Positions 11,381 to 20,369 of a stretch of DNA of 64,000 bases are shown one piece after another. Source of the stretch: Ideonella paludis (GTDB taxonomy: Bacteria > Pseudomonadota > Gammaproteobacteria > Burkholderiales > Burkholderiaceae_C); contig NZ_JAGQDG010000005.1 in the NCBI RefSeq assembly GCF_018069865.1, positions 1 through 64,000 of the forward strand, in the 5' to 3' direction. The notes beneath the pieces are model-generated. The model searched no databases, was not told where the DNA came from, and saw only the letters and a list, made by a program, of their open reading frames with translations. Positions within the stretch are counted from its first letter, which is position 1; each line of letters begins with the position of its first letter. The translations under genes and the position numbers were made by a program.

Positions 11381-14356
11381 CTATACACCATTCAGACCGA
11401 ACGCCGCCCATACCCGTGGGTTGGCTAGCCTGGGGTTAGGACTACGCTGGAACTCGCGCTTAGTCGTGGCCAGAGCGGATACAGGAGGTCGCCCTTGACG
11501 AAGATGCGTCAAGAAGCGGGTCACGAACTGAGCTGTACTCGCATCCTGTATCTGCCAAAGTGTTTGCACCGTACTGCTCGCGCCTGCAACCATGGCGGCA
11601 TATGGCAAGCCCACTAAGCCCTCACTGCGACTGATTGCCCCACGACCGCTATGACATGAAGATAGGATCAGTACCCGGGCGTTCAAATGCAGTCCTAACA
11701 GGTCAGGGGCGTACAGTACACCGTCTTCAGTGTGGTCTGGACCATCGCGGCCCAACACGATCGCTGATAACTCCGGCCAACGAATATCGAACCAGCCATG
11801 TGTAGCCATCAAGACCACATCAAAGTCCTTCAGCTTACCTTGCCGAGACCATTCGCGCAGGCGGCGCTCAGAAGCCATACTTCCCAGCCATATCTCACTC
11901 TGTGAGCTACCGAAAACCTGGCTGGCGCGTTCAACTTCTATTCGGGAGTAAGGTAACCGCTGCAATTGTGAAGGACTTATGTCGACGCCTTGATCGCCGC
12001 GATCTCTGACCGACTTCACGAGGTAGCGTCTTTCACGTGTCGCGTCTGTGCCTGATGGCTCAGTGCGGTGACCGTAGTGCACATCCCCAAGTGCCAGCAG
12101 ACGGCTATTTCGATTAGCAAGATAGTCCTTCTGTCGGCGTTCCTGCAGACGTGTGGCGACACCAAGACTTGGAATCAATTGCACATCAGCTTGCTGAACA
12201 AGATGGCGCCCCCGCCACAACAATGCATCCCAAGGGATTGTCCACAGTTGACCGTCTGGGATGATGGCTAAAGACTGACCAGCCTTGAGACGCTGTCCAT
12301 GTAACGGACTCAGTAGGTAATGGCCCAGTTGACGAGCTAGTTCCTGATACGCAGCTTGACCTTGAACTTCTTTGCTTCCGGGTGGCAAACAGCTAAGCGA
12401 TGACTGGTTTGCCGCACGCGGATGACTGATCCAGTTACGAGTAGCTTGCCGTTGCAGATACTGTAGGTGCTGGGCCCACTCGGCAGTACTGCATCTCTCG
12501 CTTGCGCCACTCAGTAGCCAAAGCGACTCCCCATTGATCTTGGCCGAATAAACTTTCCTGGGTTGGCCATGCTCGTCGACCCACTGGCTCGACTCGGGAC
12601 CGCTTGCGGTCCATGCACGAAAGGCCTCTATGGTCCAAGACAAGTGGGGCGCAGAAGATAGACCTTTGCTAGATATCTGTCCGTCTGGAGTTCGCAGATA
12701 GGCTTGATACCGACCATCTGGCTGCTGTGCATAGATCAGACTTGTACTGCCTACTAGCTGTTTCCATTTCCCAGCTTCATCCACTAGCCCTTCCGCTTGA
12801 CGTAAGGTGCGGCCTAGGTCTGCCAACGCGCTTTCTAACTTCCGTCTCTCACCACGCCAGCCTTCCGACTGCGGAGAGTTGGCTTGCTTAGCGATGCGAG
12901 AATCGAGGATCGCTACTCGCTCTAATGTCTGGTTCCATGACTCGAGCATTTCTTTCGGCATCGCACGTGCCGTTAAGCCCTCTCGTAAGGCTAACCAGTC
13001 CAATAGGCCGTGAGCACGCCCCTGCTCTAGGGTGTCAAGGCTATCCTCAAACTGACCCAACTCGCGTTGCAGAAAACTGCGCAAGCCGTAAGCATCAGAA
13101 ACCAGCTCGGAGAACTTAACTTGCGAGGCTGGACCAGCCGCTGCTCCCATGACAAAGCGCTGGACTTCCAATTGTGGAATTAGGTCGCCCAAAGCTACAA
13201 GGGCATCTATTCTGCTTCCTCGAGCAGCAAGTGCACGTGCAAAGCCTAGTTGCGCCCACATGGTATCCATAGCGCTCTTTCCGCCTAAGCGCATCCATTC
13301 ACGAGTCAACTGCTCAAACAGATGGAGAGCTTCATCTGCCTGCCCATGGTGAAGATGTATGGTGGCGAGAAAAGACTTTGCCTTAAGCGAATAATGGCTA
13401 GAAGGTCCAAACTTTGACTCAATTGTCCACTGCAATCTCTTTACGTTAGCGATTGAATTTAACTCAAGGGATCCATTCCACCTCGAGAACTCCTGATTTA
13501 GTCGTGCACTCAGGGTGAGCTCGAACAAAGAACCGTGGCGGGCTTCCAAGATGTTGCCGGCCCGTCGAAAGGCTGATTCGGCAAGAGTGAATTGATCATC
13601 TTGAAACAACGCTTGCCCCAGTACATTCCAAGCCATACCGGTGTCGGGATGCTCCGCAGAAAGCGCCATCTCATGACGATTAACAACCTCTCTCGCTAGG
13701 GTCAAGCCTTCCGTAGTCTTGCCGCTTCGTATGAGCACCTGAGCAAGGTTTCTCTCTGCGGTCAAGCGTTGAAGGTGATTTTCCGCCAGTCTTGCCTTCG
13801 ATATGTCAGCTGCCAATTGAGCTAGCACGACTGAGTCCCCCAAATTACCTGCAAGACCCAAGCCTAGCGCCAAGTTTGTCGCGACTAGGACGCTCAATTC
13901 TGGTTCTAGCGACTGGTGATTCCGGAAAATCAGGTCACGAAGCTGCTTCAGCTCGACAAGTGCTTCGTCATAACGTTGCAAATACAGATACGAGACGGCC
14001 AAATTTTGTTTGGCCATGAGTGTATTTGAGTGATGTGGGCCATCCTGAATGATCCTCAAGGCAACTAAATGAGCCTTCTGGTGAAGAGCTTCTTCGTGCC
14101 GCCCCAGTTCACTCAGAGCCATCGCTTTCAGATTTAGCAACTCTAGTTGCAGCTCGTTAGCGGGGTCAGCTGCGTTGTCACCTAGTAGTGCCTCGGCGCG
14201 GGATAGAGCTTGGGCAAATAGTCCATCATCGTGTAGGCGGTTGACTTCAGCGACCATTGCCTCTGTGACCGTTGCTCTAGCTATCGCTCCGTTGCTACCA
14301 AACAATGTGATACAAGCTATGCACAGAAGGGATAGGGTCCTCTTTCCCACCGTCAT
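11381..14356 (-). CDS. Exported TPR-CHAT caspase-like protease
   Basis: A 991-residue protein: probable signal peptide (MTVGKRTLSLLCIACITLFG...AIARA), then a long array of tetratricopeptide-like helices (about 35-480, e.g. NLAVSYLYLQRYDEALVELKQL-type units), and a C-terminal CHAT domain (about 650-991). The CHAT dyad is present: H853 in ATHGW and C901 in SSCHSG. CHAT is a separase/caspase-clan peptidase fold usually activated through the TPR part. Its start overlaps the preceding gene by 4 bp (ATGA), making it the last gene of an operon with an ECF sigma and a C14 caspase. Base composition is clearly less GC-rich than the flanks. Substrate unknown; the upstream membrane protein is a candidate. 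Confidence 0.88.
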   Translation of the reverse strand: MTVGKRTLSLLCIACITLFGSNGAIARATVTEAMVAEVNRLHDDGLFAQALSRAEALLGDNAADPANELQLELLNLKAMALSELGRHEEALHQKAHLVALRIIQDGPHHSNTLMAKQNLAVSYLYLQRYDEALVELKQLRDLIFRNHQSLEPELSVLVATNLALGLGLAGNLGDSVVLAQLAADISKARLAENHLQRLTAERNLAQVLIRSGKTTEGLTLAREVVNRHEMALSAEHPDTGMAWNVLGQALFQDDQFTLAESAFRRAGNILEARHGSLFELTLSARLNQEFSRWNGSLELNSIANVKRLQWTIESKFGPSSHYSLKAKSFLATIHLHHGQADEALHLFEQLTREWMRLGGKSAMDTMWAQLGFARALAARGSRIDALVALGDLIPQLEVQRFVMGAAAGPASQVKFSELVSDAYGLRSFLQRELGQFEDSLDTLEQGRAHGLLDWLALREGLTARAMPKEMLESWNQTLERVAILDSRIAKQANSPQSEGWRGERRKLESALADLGRTLRQAEGLVDEAGKWKQLVGSTSLIYAQQPDGRYQAYLRTPDGQISSKGLSSAPHLSWTIEAFRAWTASGPESSQWVDEHGQPRKVYSAKINGESLWLLSGASERCSTAEWAQHLQYLQRQATRNWISHPRAANQSSLSCLPPGSKEVQGQAAYQELARQLGHYLLSPLHGQRLKAGQSLAIIPDGQLWTIPWDALLWRGRHLVQQADVQLIPSLGVATRLQERRQKDYLANRNSRLLALGDVHYGHRTEPSGTDATRERRYLVKSVRDRGDQGVDISPSQLQRLPYSRIEVERASQVFGSSQSEIWLGSMASERRLREWSRQGKLKDFDVVLMATHGWFDIRWPELSAIVLGRDGPDHTEDGVLYAPDLLGLHLNARVLILSSCHSGRGAISRSEGLVGLPYAAMVAGASSTVQTLWQIQDASTAQFVTRFLTHLRQGRPPVSALATTKREFQRSPNPRLANPRVWAAFGLNGV

Positions 14357-14973
14357 GGCGGTCCCGCATCTATCTGTATATCGGCTTCACCTTGACCGTC
14401 TAAAGACAGTTCCATGGCAGCCAGGGTTGCAGATACCGCATCTAGGTGCTCGGCAGACACCTTCACTCTCAGATGCACCTTTCCTCCAACTTCCGACAGA
14501 CTAACCTCCGCGCCGCTGCTGCGTAGCTTCGCCGTTAACTCCTTGGCAGCCATTGCTGGTTCGACATGACGTAATCGTTGAGTCATAGCCTTGCCCGGCA
14601 TGCTACCGCCACCACGTGGAGTCAATTCTTGCCCGTGCTGCCAAGCTGGCAAGGCGAAAGCAATGGCCACCACGGCAGCAGGCGCCAAATAGCGCCCCCA
14701 TCGCCACCAAGCATCATTGGCTGCAGGCCTAGCCCCGCTTACATTGGTGCTAGTTCCGACACTGGCCCGTTGACGTGTATCGTGCTCCGCTTTCAACTCA
14801 GCCCAAGAACGTGGCGTTGCCTTTGCGGCCGAGTTTGCATGGGCATCTGCACGCAACTGCTCTCGCCAGAGCCTACCCAGTTCGCCCGCCGGTCCGCGAG
14901 CAGGTCCGCCACGCAAACCCTCGTACCAGGCGGATTCATCTTCGGCAGAAGTGGGGGACGGGTCAGCAGTCAT
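14353..14973 (-). CDS. Single-span membrane protein, candidate anti-sigma factor
   Basis: A 206-residue protein: a cytoplasmic-type N-terminus (1-92; acidic start, then LGRLWREQLRADAHA and SWAELKAEHD), one hydrophobic span (about 95-112, YLAPAAVVAIAFALPAW), and a periplasmic-type C-terminal alpha/beta domain (about 135-206). It overlaps the ECF sigma gene by 11 bp and the TPR-CHAT gene by 4 bp. Topology and position immediately after the sigma gene fit an anti-sigma factor, but the HxxxCxxC zinc motif is absent and I see no recognised anti-sigma domain, so this role is inferred from context. Confidence 0.7.
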   Translation of the reverse strand: MTADPSPTSAEDESAWYEGLRGGPARGPAGELGRLWREQLRADAHANSAAKATPRSWAELKAEHDTRQRASVGTSTNVSGARPAANDAWWRWGRYLAPAAVVAIAFALPAWQHGQELTPRGGGSMPGKAMTQRLRHVEPAMAAKELTAKLRSSGAEVSLSEVGGKVHLRVKVSAEHLDAVSATLAAMELSLDGQGEADIQIDAGPP

Positions 14974-15526
14974 TGCATTCCTTCAACATCATGTCTTTCA
15001 GTAGCTTGTAGGCCTTTACTATCCGTGACTTGACGGTGCTTAGTGGCAGCCCGAGCTTCATCGCTACTTCAGCCTGGGTCATGTCCTCATAGACTGCCCA
15101 GTGCAGGGGTTCTGCCAAATCTGGGTGGCAGCGTGAGAACTCAGCGTAAATCCGCAGAAAGCACTCCCTGTGCTGCTGGTCGGTTAGACGGTCTTCCTGT
15201 GGATTGGTCAATGTCCTGTCAAACTGCTCAGGTAAGTCGTGCGATGCGCCGATGGTGACCAGCGTCACCCGATGTTTGCGAAAATACTCTAAACGCAGGC
15301 TCAATATGACGGACCAAACCCACGTGAATAACTGGGCCTGATTCCTACCCTCGAACTGCCATAGCTTGTCCCAAGCGTGGCAAAGACCGTCATCAAGTAG
15401 CTGCTGTTTAACGTCATCGGGCAACGGGTCGCGCTTGAATATGGCCCGGAAGCGCTCATAACTCTCGGCATACATCTGCTCGAAATCTTTAGCCCAGGGT
15501 GAAACTAAGCTAGGGTGTTCAGACAC
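14963..15526 (-). CDS. ECF-type RNA polymerase sigma factor
   Basis: A 187-residue sigma-70 family protein. The sigma2 region is about residues 15-90 (DGLCHAWDKLWQFEGRN...FTWVWSVILSLRLEYFRKHR, equivalent to region 2.1-2.4). The sigma4 region is about 120-180 with a helix-turn-helix in MTQAEVAMKLGLPLSTVKSRI. There is no sigma1.1 or sigma3, as in ECF factors. The start is GTG at 15526 with AAGGAG 8 nt upstream on this strand; it overlaps the end of the caspase gene by 8 bp. A matching ECF promoter candidate (16752-16776) precedes the divergent subtilase gene. Confidence 0.9.
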   Translation of the reverse strand: MSEHPSLVSPWAKDFEQMYAESYERFRAIFKRDPLPDDVKQQLLDDGLCHAWDKLWQFEGRNQAQLFTWVWSVILSLRLEYFRKHRVTLVTIGASHDLPEQFDRTLTNPQEDRLTDQQHRECFLRIYAEFSRCHPDLAEPLHWAVYEDMTQAEVAMKLGLPLSTVKSRIVKAYKLLKDMMLKECNDC

Positions 15527-16547
15527 TGGGGGCTCCTTGTCTTGCGGACAGCCAGCGCATTCGATCGTCGCCTACGACTACAGGCCAGGGGCCATGCCGT
15601 TGAACAATACTAGGATGTTGCCGCAAGGCAGTGGATAACGTAGATGCCGAGTCAAATGCTTCGGCCCGAATCAAGGAAGACAAAGTATGGGTGAGTAGGC
15701 CAAAAGTGCGAAGACGGCCGTCTTGCGGATCGGGTAGCTGGCATTCAACCGCGCTCGACTGGGCCATTGCTGCACAAGCGAAAACCCGCCTCTGTAGAGG
15801 CAGCGGGGGCGGCCAGATGCCTTTGCTAGCACGGCCGGATGAGGCCTCGAGTTCCACCCCTTTGCTGCGTTGCGCTTCTCGCCAAGTTGGTAGAGGCACA
15901 CCTAAATCGGCGGCGGTGACGGCACGATGTATGTCGCCAGCTTTGAGTAATGCTGAGCTCTCCCGCATCAGGCCAGCGGCGTGGCAGCAGTCGAGAAAGA
16001 CCCAGCAGTACACCCCTTTCGCCGCCAACAGGTCTAGCCATGCTGAAAGTGATGTGTCTGTAAGGGCATTGGGCAAATAGCCCGTCGTCGCATTTCCTCG
16101 CCAAGGCAGCACATCTGAAAGCAGCATGACCTCATCCAGTCCATCCGACTCCGTGAGAGCTCTGTGCTGCGAGGCGGGTGTCTGGGCTCCGTGCCCAGAA
16201 AAATGAAAGAGCACTCGGTCTCCCCGACGCGCGCTAGTCAATACCCGTGACATTGCTTTCTGAACAGCGGCATAGCTCGGTGCACTCTCGCCAGGGGCCG
16301 TGCTCAATGCTTGGATCTCCGTTTCGAGAAGTCCGGCTGCTAGCAGGCTTTGGCGCAAGAGGCTTACATCGCGGGCGGGCCCGTCAAGCCATAGGGAAGG
16401 AGTGAGTGCGGCAACTGTGCCGACACCAATCAACAGCGCGTGCGTGCGTGTGGGTGACAGCGTAGCCCGAGAGGGGCTCAACGTCGCACTTAGCCCCAGC
16501 CCCAACCCAAATCCCAACACGCTCCTACGACGGCGGTCCAATCTCAT
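15519..16547 (-). CDS. Exported caspase-like protease (peptidase C14)
   Basis: A 342-residue protein. The N-terminus RRRRSVLGFGLGLGL looks like a Tat-type or Sec signal. The C14 domain follows (about 33-330) with the catalytic dyad visible: H119 in HFSGHG and C188 in LDCCHAAG. Start chosen at 16547 because GAGGAG lies 8 nt upstream; a much longer frame continues upstream without coding character. First gene of the operon with ECF sigma, membrane protein and TPR-CHAT. Bacterial caspase homologues (orthocaspase/metacaspase type) are proteases with Arg/Lys or acidic specificity and are used in signalling or cell death; here the operon partner suggests control of a sigma factor. Confidence 0.88.
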   Translation of the reverse strand: MRLDRRRRSVLGFGLGLGLSATLSPSRATLSPTRTHALLIGVGTVAALTPSLWLDGPARDVSLLRQSLLAAGLLETEIQALSTAPGESAPSYAAVQKAMSRVLTSARRGDRVLFHFSGHGAQTPASQHRALTESDGLDEVMLLSDVLPWRGNATTGYLPNALTDTSLSAWLDLLAAKGVYCWVFLDCCHAAGLMRESSALLKAGDIHRAVTAADLGVPLPTWREAQRSKGVELEASSGRASKGIWPPPLPLQRRVFACAAMAQSSAVECQLPDPQDGRLRTFGLLTHTLSSLIRAEAFDSASTLSTALRQHPSIVQRHGPWPVVVGDDRMRWLSARQGAPSV

Positions 16548-16751
16548 AGGTGATCTCCTCGATGACATGCAGCGGTGAGAGCACTGATGCATAGCCACCT
16601 TACACATCTTTTTTGCCTTCATGATAGGCCATTGCGGTGAACCTAAGTTGCAAAGTCGATGTGCGTAGCAGGTTGATTGCGGCAAGCACATGCCAGCCTT
16701 CACTACGCACCAAAGGATATAGGCCCTGAATGCAACCTGAATGTGATCTTT
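16548..16751. other. Divergent intergenic region, caspase side
   Basis: This part of the divergent control region upstream of the caspase operon is AT-richer than the genes. I looked on the minus strand for a copy of the GGAAC-N16-CGTC motif and did not find one; a weak GCAACTT element is present without a good -10 partner. No gene is supported. Confidence 0.4.
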
Positions 16752-16776
16752 GGAACGGGTTGCCGCGCCCCTCGTC
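16752..16776 (+). promoter_or_regulatory. Candidate ECF sigma promoter of the subtilase gene
   Basis: GGAAC (16752-16756), exactly 16 bp spacer, CGTC (16773-16776): the general -35/-10 pattern of ECF sigma promoters. It points toward the subtilase gene, 128 bp before its GTG start, and lies in the region shared with the divergent operon that encodes an ECF sigma. Confidence 0.5.
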
Positions 16777-16903
16777 GTGAGAGGCTCCAAGGACATGTCC
16801 CTGGAAAATAGTCGGAAATTAAGTGACCAAAGACAGTCGATCCCGTCTAACAACACACAAGGATCTGTGCGTTCGTGCCTTCCCTGGAATAGGAGGACTT
16901 TCC

Positions 16904-19900
16904 GTGACTTCAAAGATTGCCGCAATTTCAATCATTTGCTCAGCATGCTGTTTAGCTCTTGCAGCTTGCGGCGGAGGTGAAGACCAGAGGTCCGAAGGGA
17001 CGAACATGGCAGAGCGTCCTCGCGCAATGTCTGTTCGTCCAGAGGGTAAAGCTGCCGAGCCAACCCACAAGGAGGTCATTGTTCTACTTCGCGACGGAAT
17101 TCCGTCAAGCTCGCCACAGTTGTTGAACCAAGTGTTGGCAGAGGGGCGGACTGCCGGCTATTCACTTCGGTACGTCGCAGACGTAGCCGTGGGTGGGTGG
17201 GTTATTGACTTAGGGAAGGCTGCCAAGCTTGCGGATGTTGAAGCGCTCTCAAGACACTTAGCCTCAAAGATTTTTTCAGTGGTCGTTGTTGAGCCAAATC
17301 ATTTGGTGTTCCCAACAGCGATTCCGAACGATCCAATGCTGGTTGATCAATGGTCATTCGGTGCCGCTTCGTCAGGTGGCACAAATGTCCTCGCCGGCTG
17401 GGATTCCGCAACAGGCGCAGACGCCGTGGTGGCCGTTCTGGATACGGGGTCGATAGTGCACGAGGAGTTTGCCGGACGTGAGGAACCGGGATACGACTTT
17501 GTCAGCAGCCTTGTCAGCGCAAATGACAAATCCGGGCGAGACGCAGACCCAGCGGACCCTGGAGATTGGACGGATGCAACTACATGTGCCACAAAGGGAG
17601 AGAGCTCCAGTACTTGGCATGGCGCACGCGTTGCGAGCACGATTGGGGCTGCTGCGAACAACGCAGCAGGTGTTGCTGGTATCGCGTACAACAGTCGCGT
17701 AATGCATGCGCGCGTTCTAGGACGGTGCGGGGGCTCGGCGTCCGATGTGGCTGATGCCATCGTGTGGGCCGCCGGGGTCACGGGCGGAACTGTGCCCGCT
17801 CCTGCACGGCCGGCCCGTGTTCTAAACCTATCTTTCGGCCTTGCGTTGGCAAATGGGTGTTCTGCTGTGTATCAGCGAGCAGTCGACTCGGCTCTTAAGG
17901 CAGGTGTTTTGGTGGTAGCTGGTGCTGGGAATGATAATTCCAACGTTGCCTTCTTTTCGCCCGGCAGCTGCAATGGGGTGATGTCTGTCGCAGCGCTCGG
18001 GCGGGCTGGCAATCGCGCTAGTTACTCTAACTTTGGAGCGCGAGTTGATGTCTCAGCACCTGTAGGCGATCACAGAGATAGCCTAAGAATCACTGCAGCA
18101 ACGAACCTGGGGGCATCATCCCCTCAGGCACCAGGTTACATGCAAGAGTTCTTTGGAACCTCTGCAGCTACTCCACACGTTTCTGGAGTCGCTGCACTCA
18201 TGCTTGAAGCAAACCCCGCCTTGCTTCCGCATGAACTTGGAAGGCTTCTACGGAATTCTGCGAGTCCTTTCATTAGTGCATGCGACAACTGCGGATCAGG
18301 GGTCGTTGACGGGCTGGCGGCGGTACAGGCTGCCCGCGCTATTGAATCAGAGACTCAAGAAGGAGAGTCCAATGGAGGCAAGAAGAACGACAGCAAGTCT
18401 TCTGCCCAGGTTTTGACCGCTATCCCTTCTCGTGTGAAGGGAAGTTTGCAATCAGCGACCGACATTGACTTCTACAGAGTAGATGTGCCCGCGGGACAGA
18501 AGGTCCGTGTCGTTGTGGCGAGTCTTCTTCCCGTCGATATGGATGTTGCTGTTTCAGGAGGTAAGTTTACTCAGCTTGCAGTTAGGGGTGCTTCCGGAAT
18601 GGTCGACTATGTCGATCTGACTAACAGTACTACATCAACTCAAGTTGCCAATCTGCGTGTCTCGCAAGTTGGAGCAACCACTGCAGGTTACCCGCTGAGT
18701 TATGCGCTCCGTGCCATTGACGTGCCAGCGCCTGCTCGTAGCCCTGTAGTTACAAATTTCATCGTGAGTCAAGCTTCGGCAGGGCAACCTGTACAAGGCA
18801 GCTTCAACGTTAATGATGCGGACGGCGTTTCGCTGAAAACATTGCGAGTGCATGTCGGTACTAATGGTGCAGCCGGTTCCGATGACTGCTACTTGAATAT
18901 TGATCCTCAACTCGGAACTAAGCAGTTCCAGTTCAACGGCAGTGGGATCTCTGAAGGTGCGGGTTGTGCTCAATTGCTGCCTTCTCCCGGTCAAACTAAG
19001 AGGCTGTACTTTTGGATTGAAGCAGTTGATCACGACCAGTTCATTGCCAAACCGTCATACAGCAGTGTTGATTACCTTGGCGGTGCACAAACGCAGGTCC
19101 CTTTGATAACGGCGTTCAGTGTCAATCAAGCAACTGCAGGTTCGCCTATGAACGGAAGCTTCAATGTTGCCGACGCAGATAGCAACAGCTTGAGGACACT
19201 ACGCGTTCATGTTGGTGATCAAGGCTCCGCTGGAACATACGGATGCTTCCTCGACCTCGATACAGCCTTGGGTCTCAAGAGCTTTAGCTTCAGCGGCAGT
19301 GGAACCTCGCAGAACGGTCAGACCTGTGCAGGATTGATTCCACTGTCTGGGCAAAGCAAGACGCTTTGGTTCAAGGTGGAGGCTGTAGATCCAGACAACA
19401 ACAAAGCTCTGATAGGCGTATCTGGAAACCCGGTTTCCGGTGTGTACAGGGCCGGTGGAGATTTGAAGCCGACGATCACGGGGCTGACAGCAGCGACACC
19501 CATCACGACTGGTGGTGCGTTGAGTGGCAGTTTCACGATCACCGACCCCAATGGTGATCAAGTGACCAAGCTGCGGGTTCACGCAAGCTACAGCTATGAC
19601 GGCTCTAGCTGCACGATGGACATTGGCACCTACAGCAGTAGTCAGCCAGGAGGTCTGAAGTCTTTCAGCGGTTGTTCGTCGTACACCACGACACCAGGAA
19701 CCGTGTACCTCAAGGTCGAAGGGTGGGATGTCAATGGCCTGCAAGCCGATGTCGTGAGAACGACAGTGCAGGTCAATAGTGCTACCTACAGCAGTAGTCA
19801 GCCAGGAGGTCTGAAGTCATTCAGCGGTTGCTCGTCGTACACCACGACACCAGGAACCGTGTACCTCAAGGTCGAAGGGTGGGACGTGAATGGCCTGCAA

Positions 19901-20215
19901 GCGGACATCGTAAGAACGACGGTACAGGTCAATGCGACCATGGGTACGGTTTCCGGACGTACACCAGACACACTGACCAGGAATGTTTCTACAAGGGTAA
20001 CCGTGACTGGAAGCGGCTTCCCCGCAACGGCTGTATTCGCAATTGATAACGTCGTGTGCAACTCTGACTATCAGCGCACTGGCACCACGTCCATATCACA
20101 GACCTGTATAGCACAGCCCGGTACACCGTCCACGACGTACCTGAGAGTCAAGGACGGACCTGGAGGAAGCTATCTCTCAAATGGCAACGGCAGCTTTGCA
20201 TTCTCTGTGCGCTGA
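16904..20215 (+). CDS. Subtilisin-like (S8) lipoprotein protease with PPC and repeat domains
   Basis: A 1103-residue protein. GTG start chosen: AGGAGG lies 7 nt upstream and it puts a lipoprotein signal at the N-terminus (lipobox L19-A-A-C22 followed by GGG). A propeptide-like region (55-135) precedes the S8 catalytic domain (about 140-480) with D180 (AVLDTG), H239 (WHGARVAS), oxyanion N343 (GAGNDN) and S420 (GTSAATPHVSG). A pre-peptidase C-terminal (PPC) beta domain is about 495-605. Then come Ig/cadherin-like repeats sharing the pattern GSFNV-x-DAD...LRVHVG (about 615 and 730, with a diverged one from about 845), and a tandem 52-residue duplication (909-1012). Expected on the outer membrane or periplasmic face. 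The catalytic set is complete. Base composition is lower GC than the host core. Probable target of the neighbouring ECF sigma. Confidence 0.9.
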   Translation: MTSKIAAISIICSACCLALAACGGGEDQRSEGTNMAERPRAMSVRPEGKAAEPTHKEVIVLLRDGIPSSSPQLLNQVLAEGRTAGYSLRYVADVAVGGWVIDLGKAAKLADVEALSRHLASKIFSVVVVEPNHLVFPTAIPNDPMLVDQWSFGAASSGGTNVLAGWDSATGADAVVAVLDTGSIVHEEFAGREEPGYDFVSSLVSANDKSGRDADPADPGDWTDATTCATKGESSSTWHGARVASTIGAAANNAAGVAGIAYNSRVMHARVLGRCGGSASDVADAIVWAAGVTGGTVPAPARPARVLNLSFGLALANGCSAVYQRAVDSALKAGVLVVAGAGNDNSNVAFFSPGSCNGVMSVAALGRAGNRASYSNFGARVDVSAPVGDHRDSLRITAATNLGASSPQAPGYMQEFFGTSAATPHVSGVAALMLEANPALLPHELGRLLRNSASPFISACDNCGSGVVDGLAAVQAARAIESETQEGESNGGKKNDSKSSAQVLTAIPSRVKGSLQSATDIDFYRVDVPAGQKVRVVVASLLPVDMDVAVSGGKFTQLAVRGASGMVDYVDLTNSTTSTQVANLRVSQVGATTAGYPLSYALRAIDVPAPARSPVVTNFIVSQASAGQPVQGSFNVNDADGVSLKTLRVHVGTNGAAGSDDCYLNIDPQLGTKQFQFNGSGISEGAGCAQLLPSPGQTKRLYFWIEAVDHDQFIAKPSYSSVDYLGGAQTQVPLITAFSVNQATAGSPMNGSFNVADADSNSLRTLRVHVGDQGSAGTYGCFLDLDTALGLKSFSFSGSGTSQNGQTCAGLIPLSGQSKTLWFKVEAVDPDNNKALIGVSGNPVSGVYRAGGDLKPTITGLTAATPITTGGALSGSFTITDPNGDQVTKLRVHASYSYDGSSCTMDIGTYSSSQPGGLKSFSGCSSYTTTPGTVYLKVEGWDVNGLQADVVRTTVQVNSATYSSSQPGGLKSFSGCSSYTTTPGTVYLKVEGWDVNGLQADIVRTTVQVNATMGTVSGRTPDTLTRNVSTRVTVTGSGFPATAVFAIDNVVCNSDYQRTGTTSISQTCIAQPGTPSTTYLRVKDGPGGSYLSNGNGSFAFSVR
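19628..19939 (+). repeat. In-frame 156-bp tandem duplication in the subtilase gene
   Basis: Two adjacent 156-bp copies (19628-19783 and 19784-19939) encode nearly the same 52 residues (TYSSSQPGGLKSFSGCSS...). They differ at roughly a dozen positions, mostly third codon positions, so the duplication is not very recent or has been kept by selection on the protein. Confidence 0.9.
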
Positions 20216-20369
20216 CCTGGATTCTTAACGTTGCTCATGCAAATATTCAGGTCGAGTACACGAATGGCTTGTGGTATGAGCGGGTTATGCAAGTGAATTA
20301 TTGGCCAAATGCTTAATCTACCAAAATGGAACTAAGGTAGCGAACATTCATAACTAAGGATGTAACGAA

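Noticed and set aside
11381-14356. Type III-E CRISPR (gRAMP with TPR-CHAT) interpretation
   Set aside because: TPR-CHAT and a sigma gene are present, but there is no Cas7-11-type effector, Cas1 or repeat array in the window, and this TPR-CHAT carries a signal peptide.
16823-16903. Upstream ATG start for the subtilase
   Set aside because: It would bury the lipoprotein signal behind 27 charged residues; AGGAGG is placed exactly for the GTG at 16904.
16548-16931. Longer version of the caspase gene starting at 16931
   Set aside because: The extra 128 codons lack coding character, overlap the divergent promoter region and the subtilase start, and a strong ribosome site marks 16547.
19628-19939. 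CRISPR-like or intergenic repeat
   Set aside because: Only two 156-bp units with no spacers, in frame inside a gene; it is a coding duplication.
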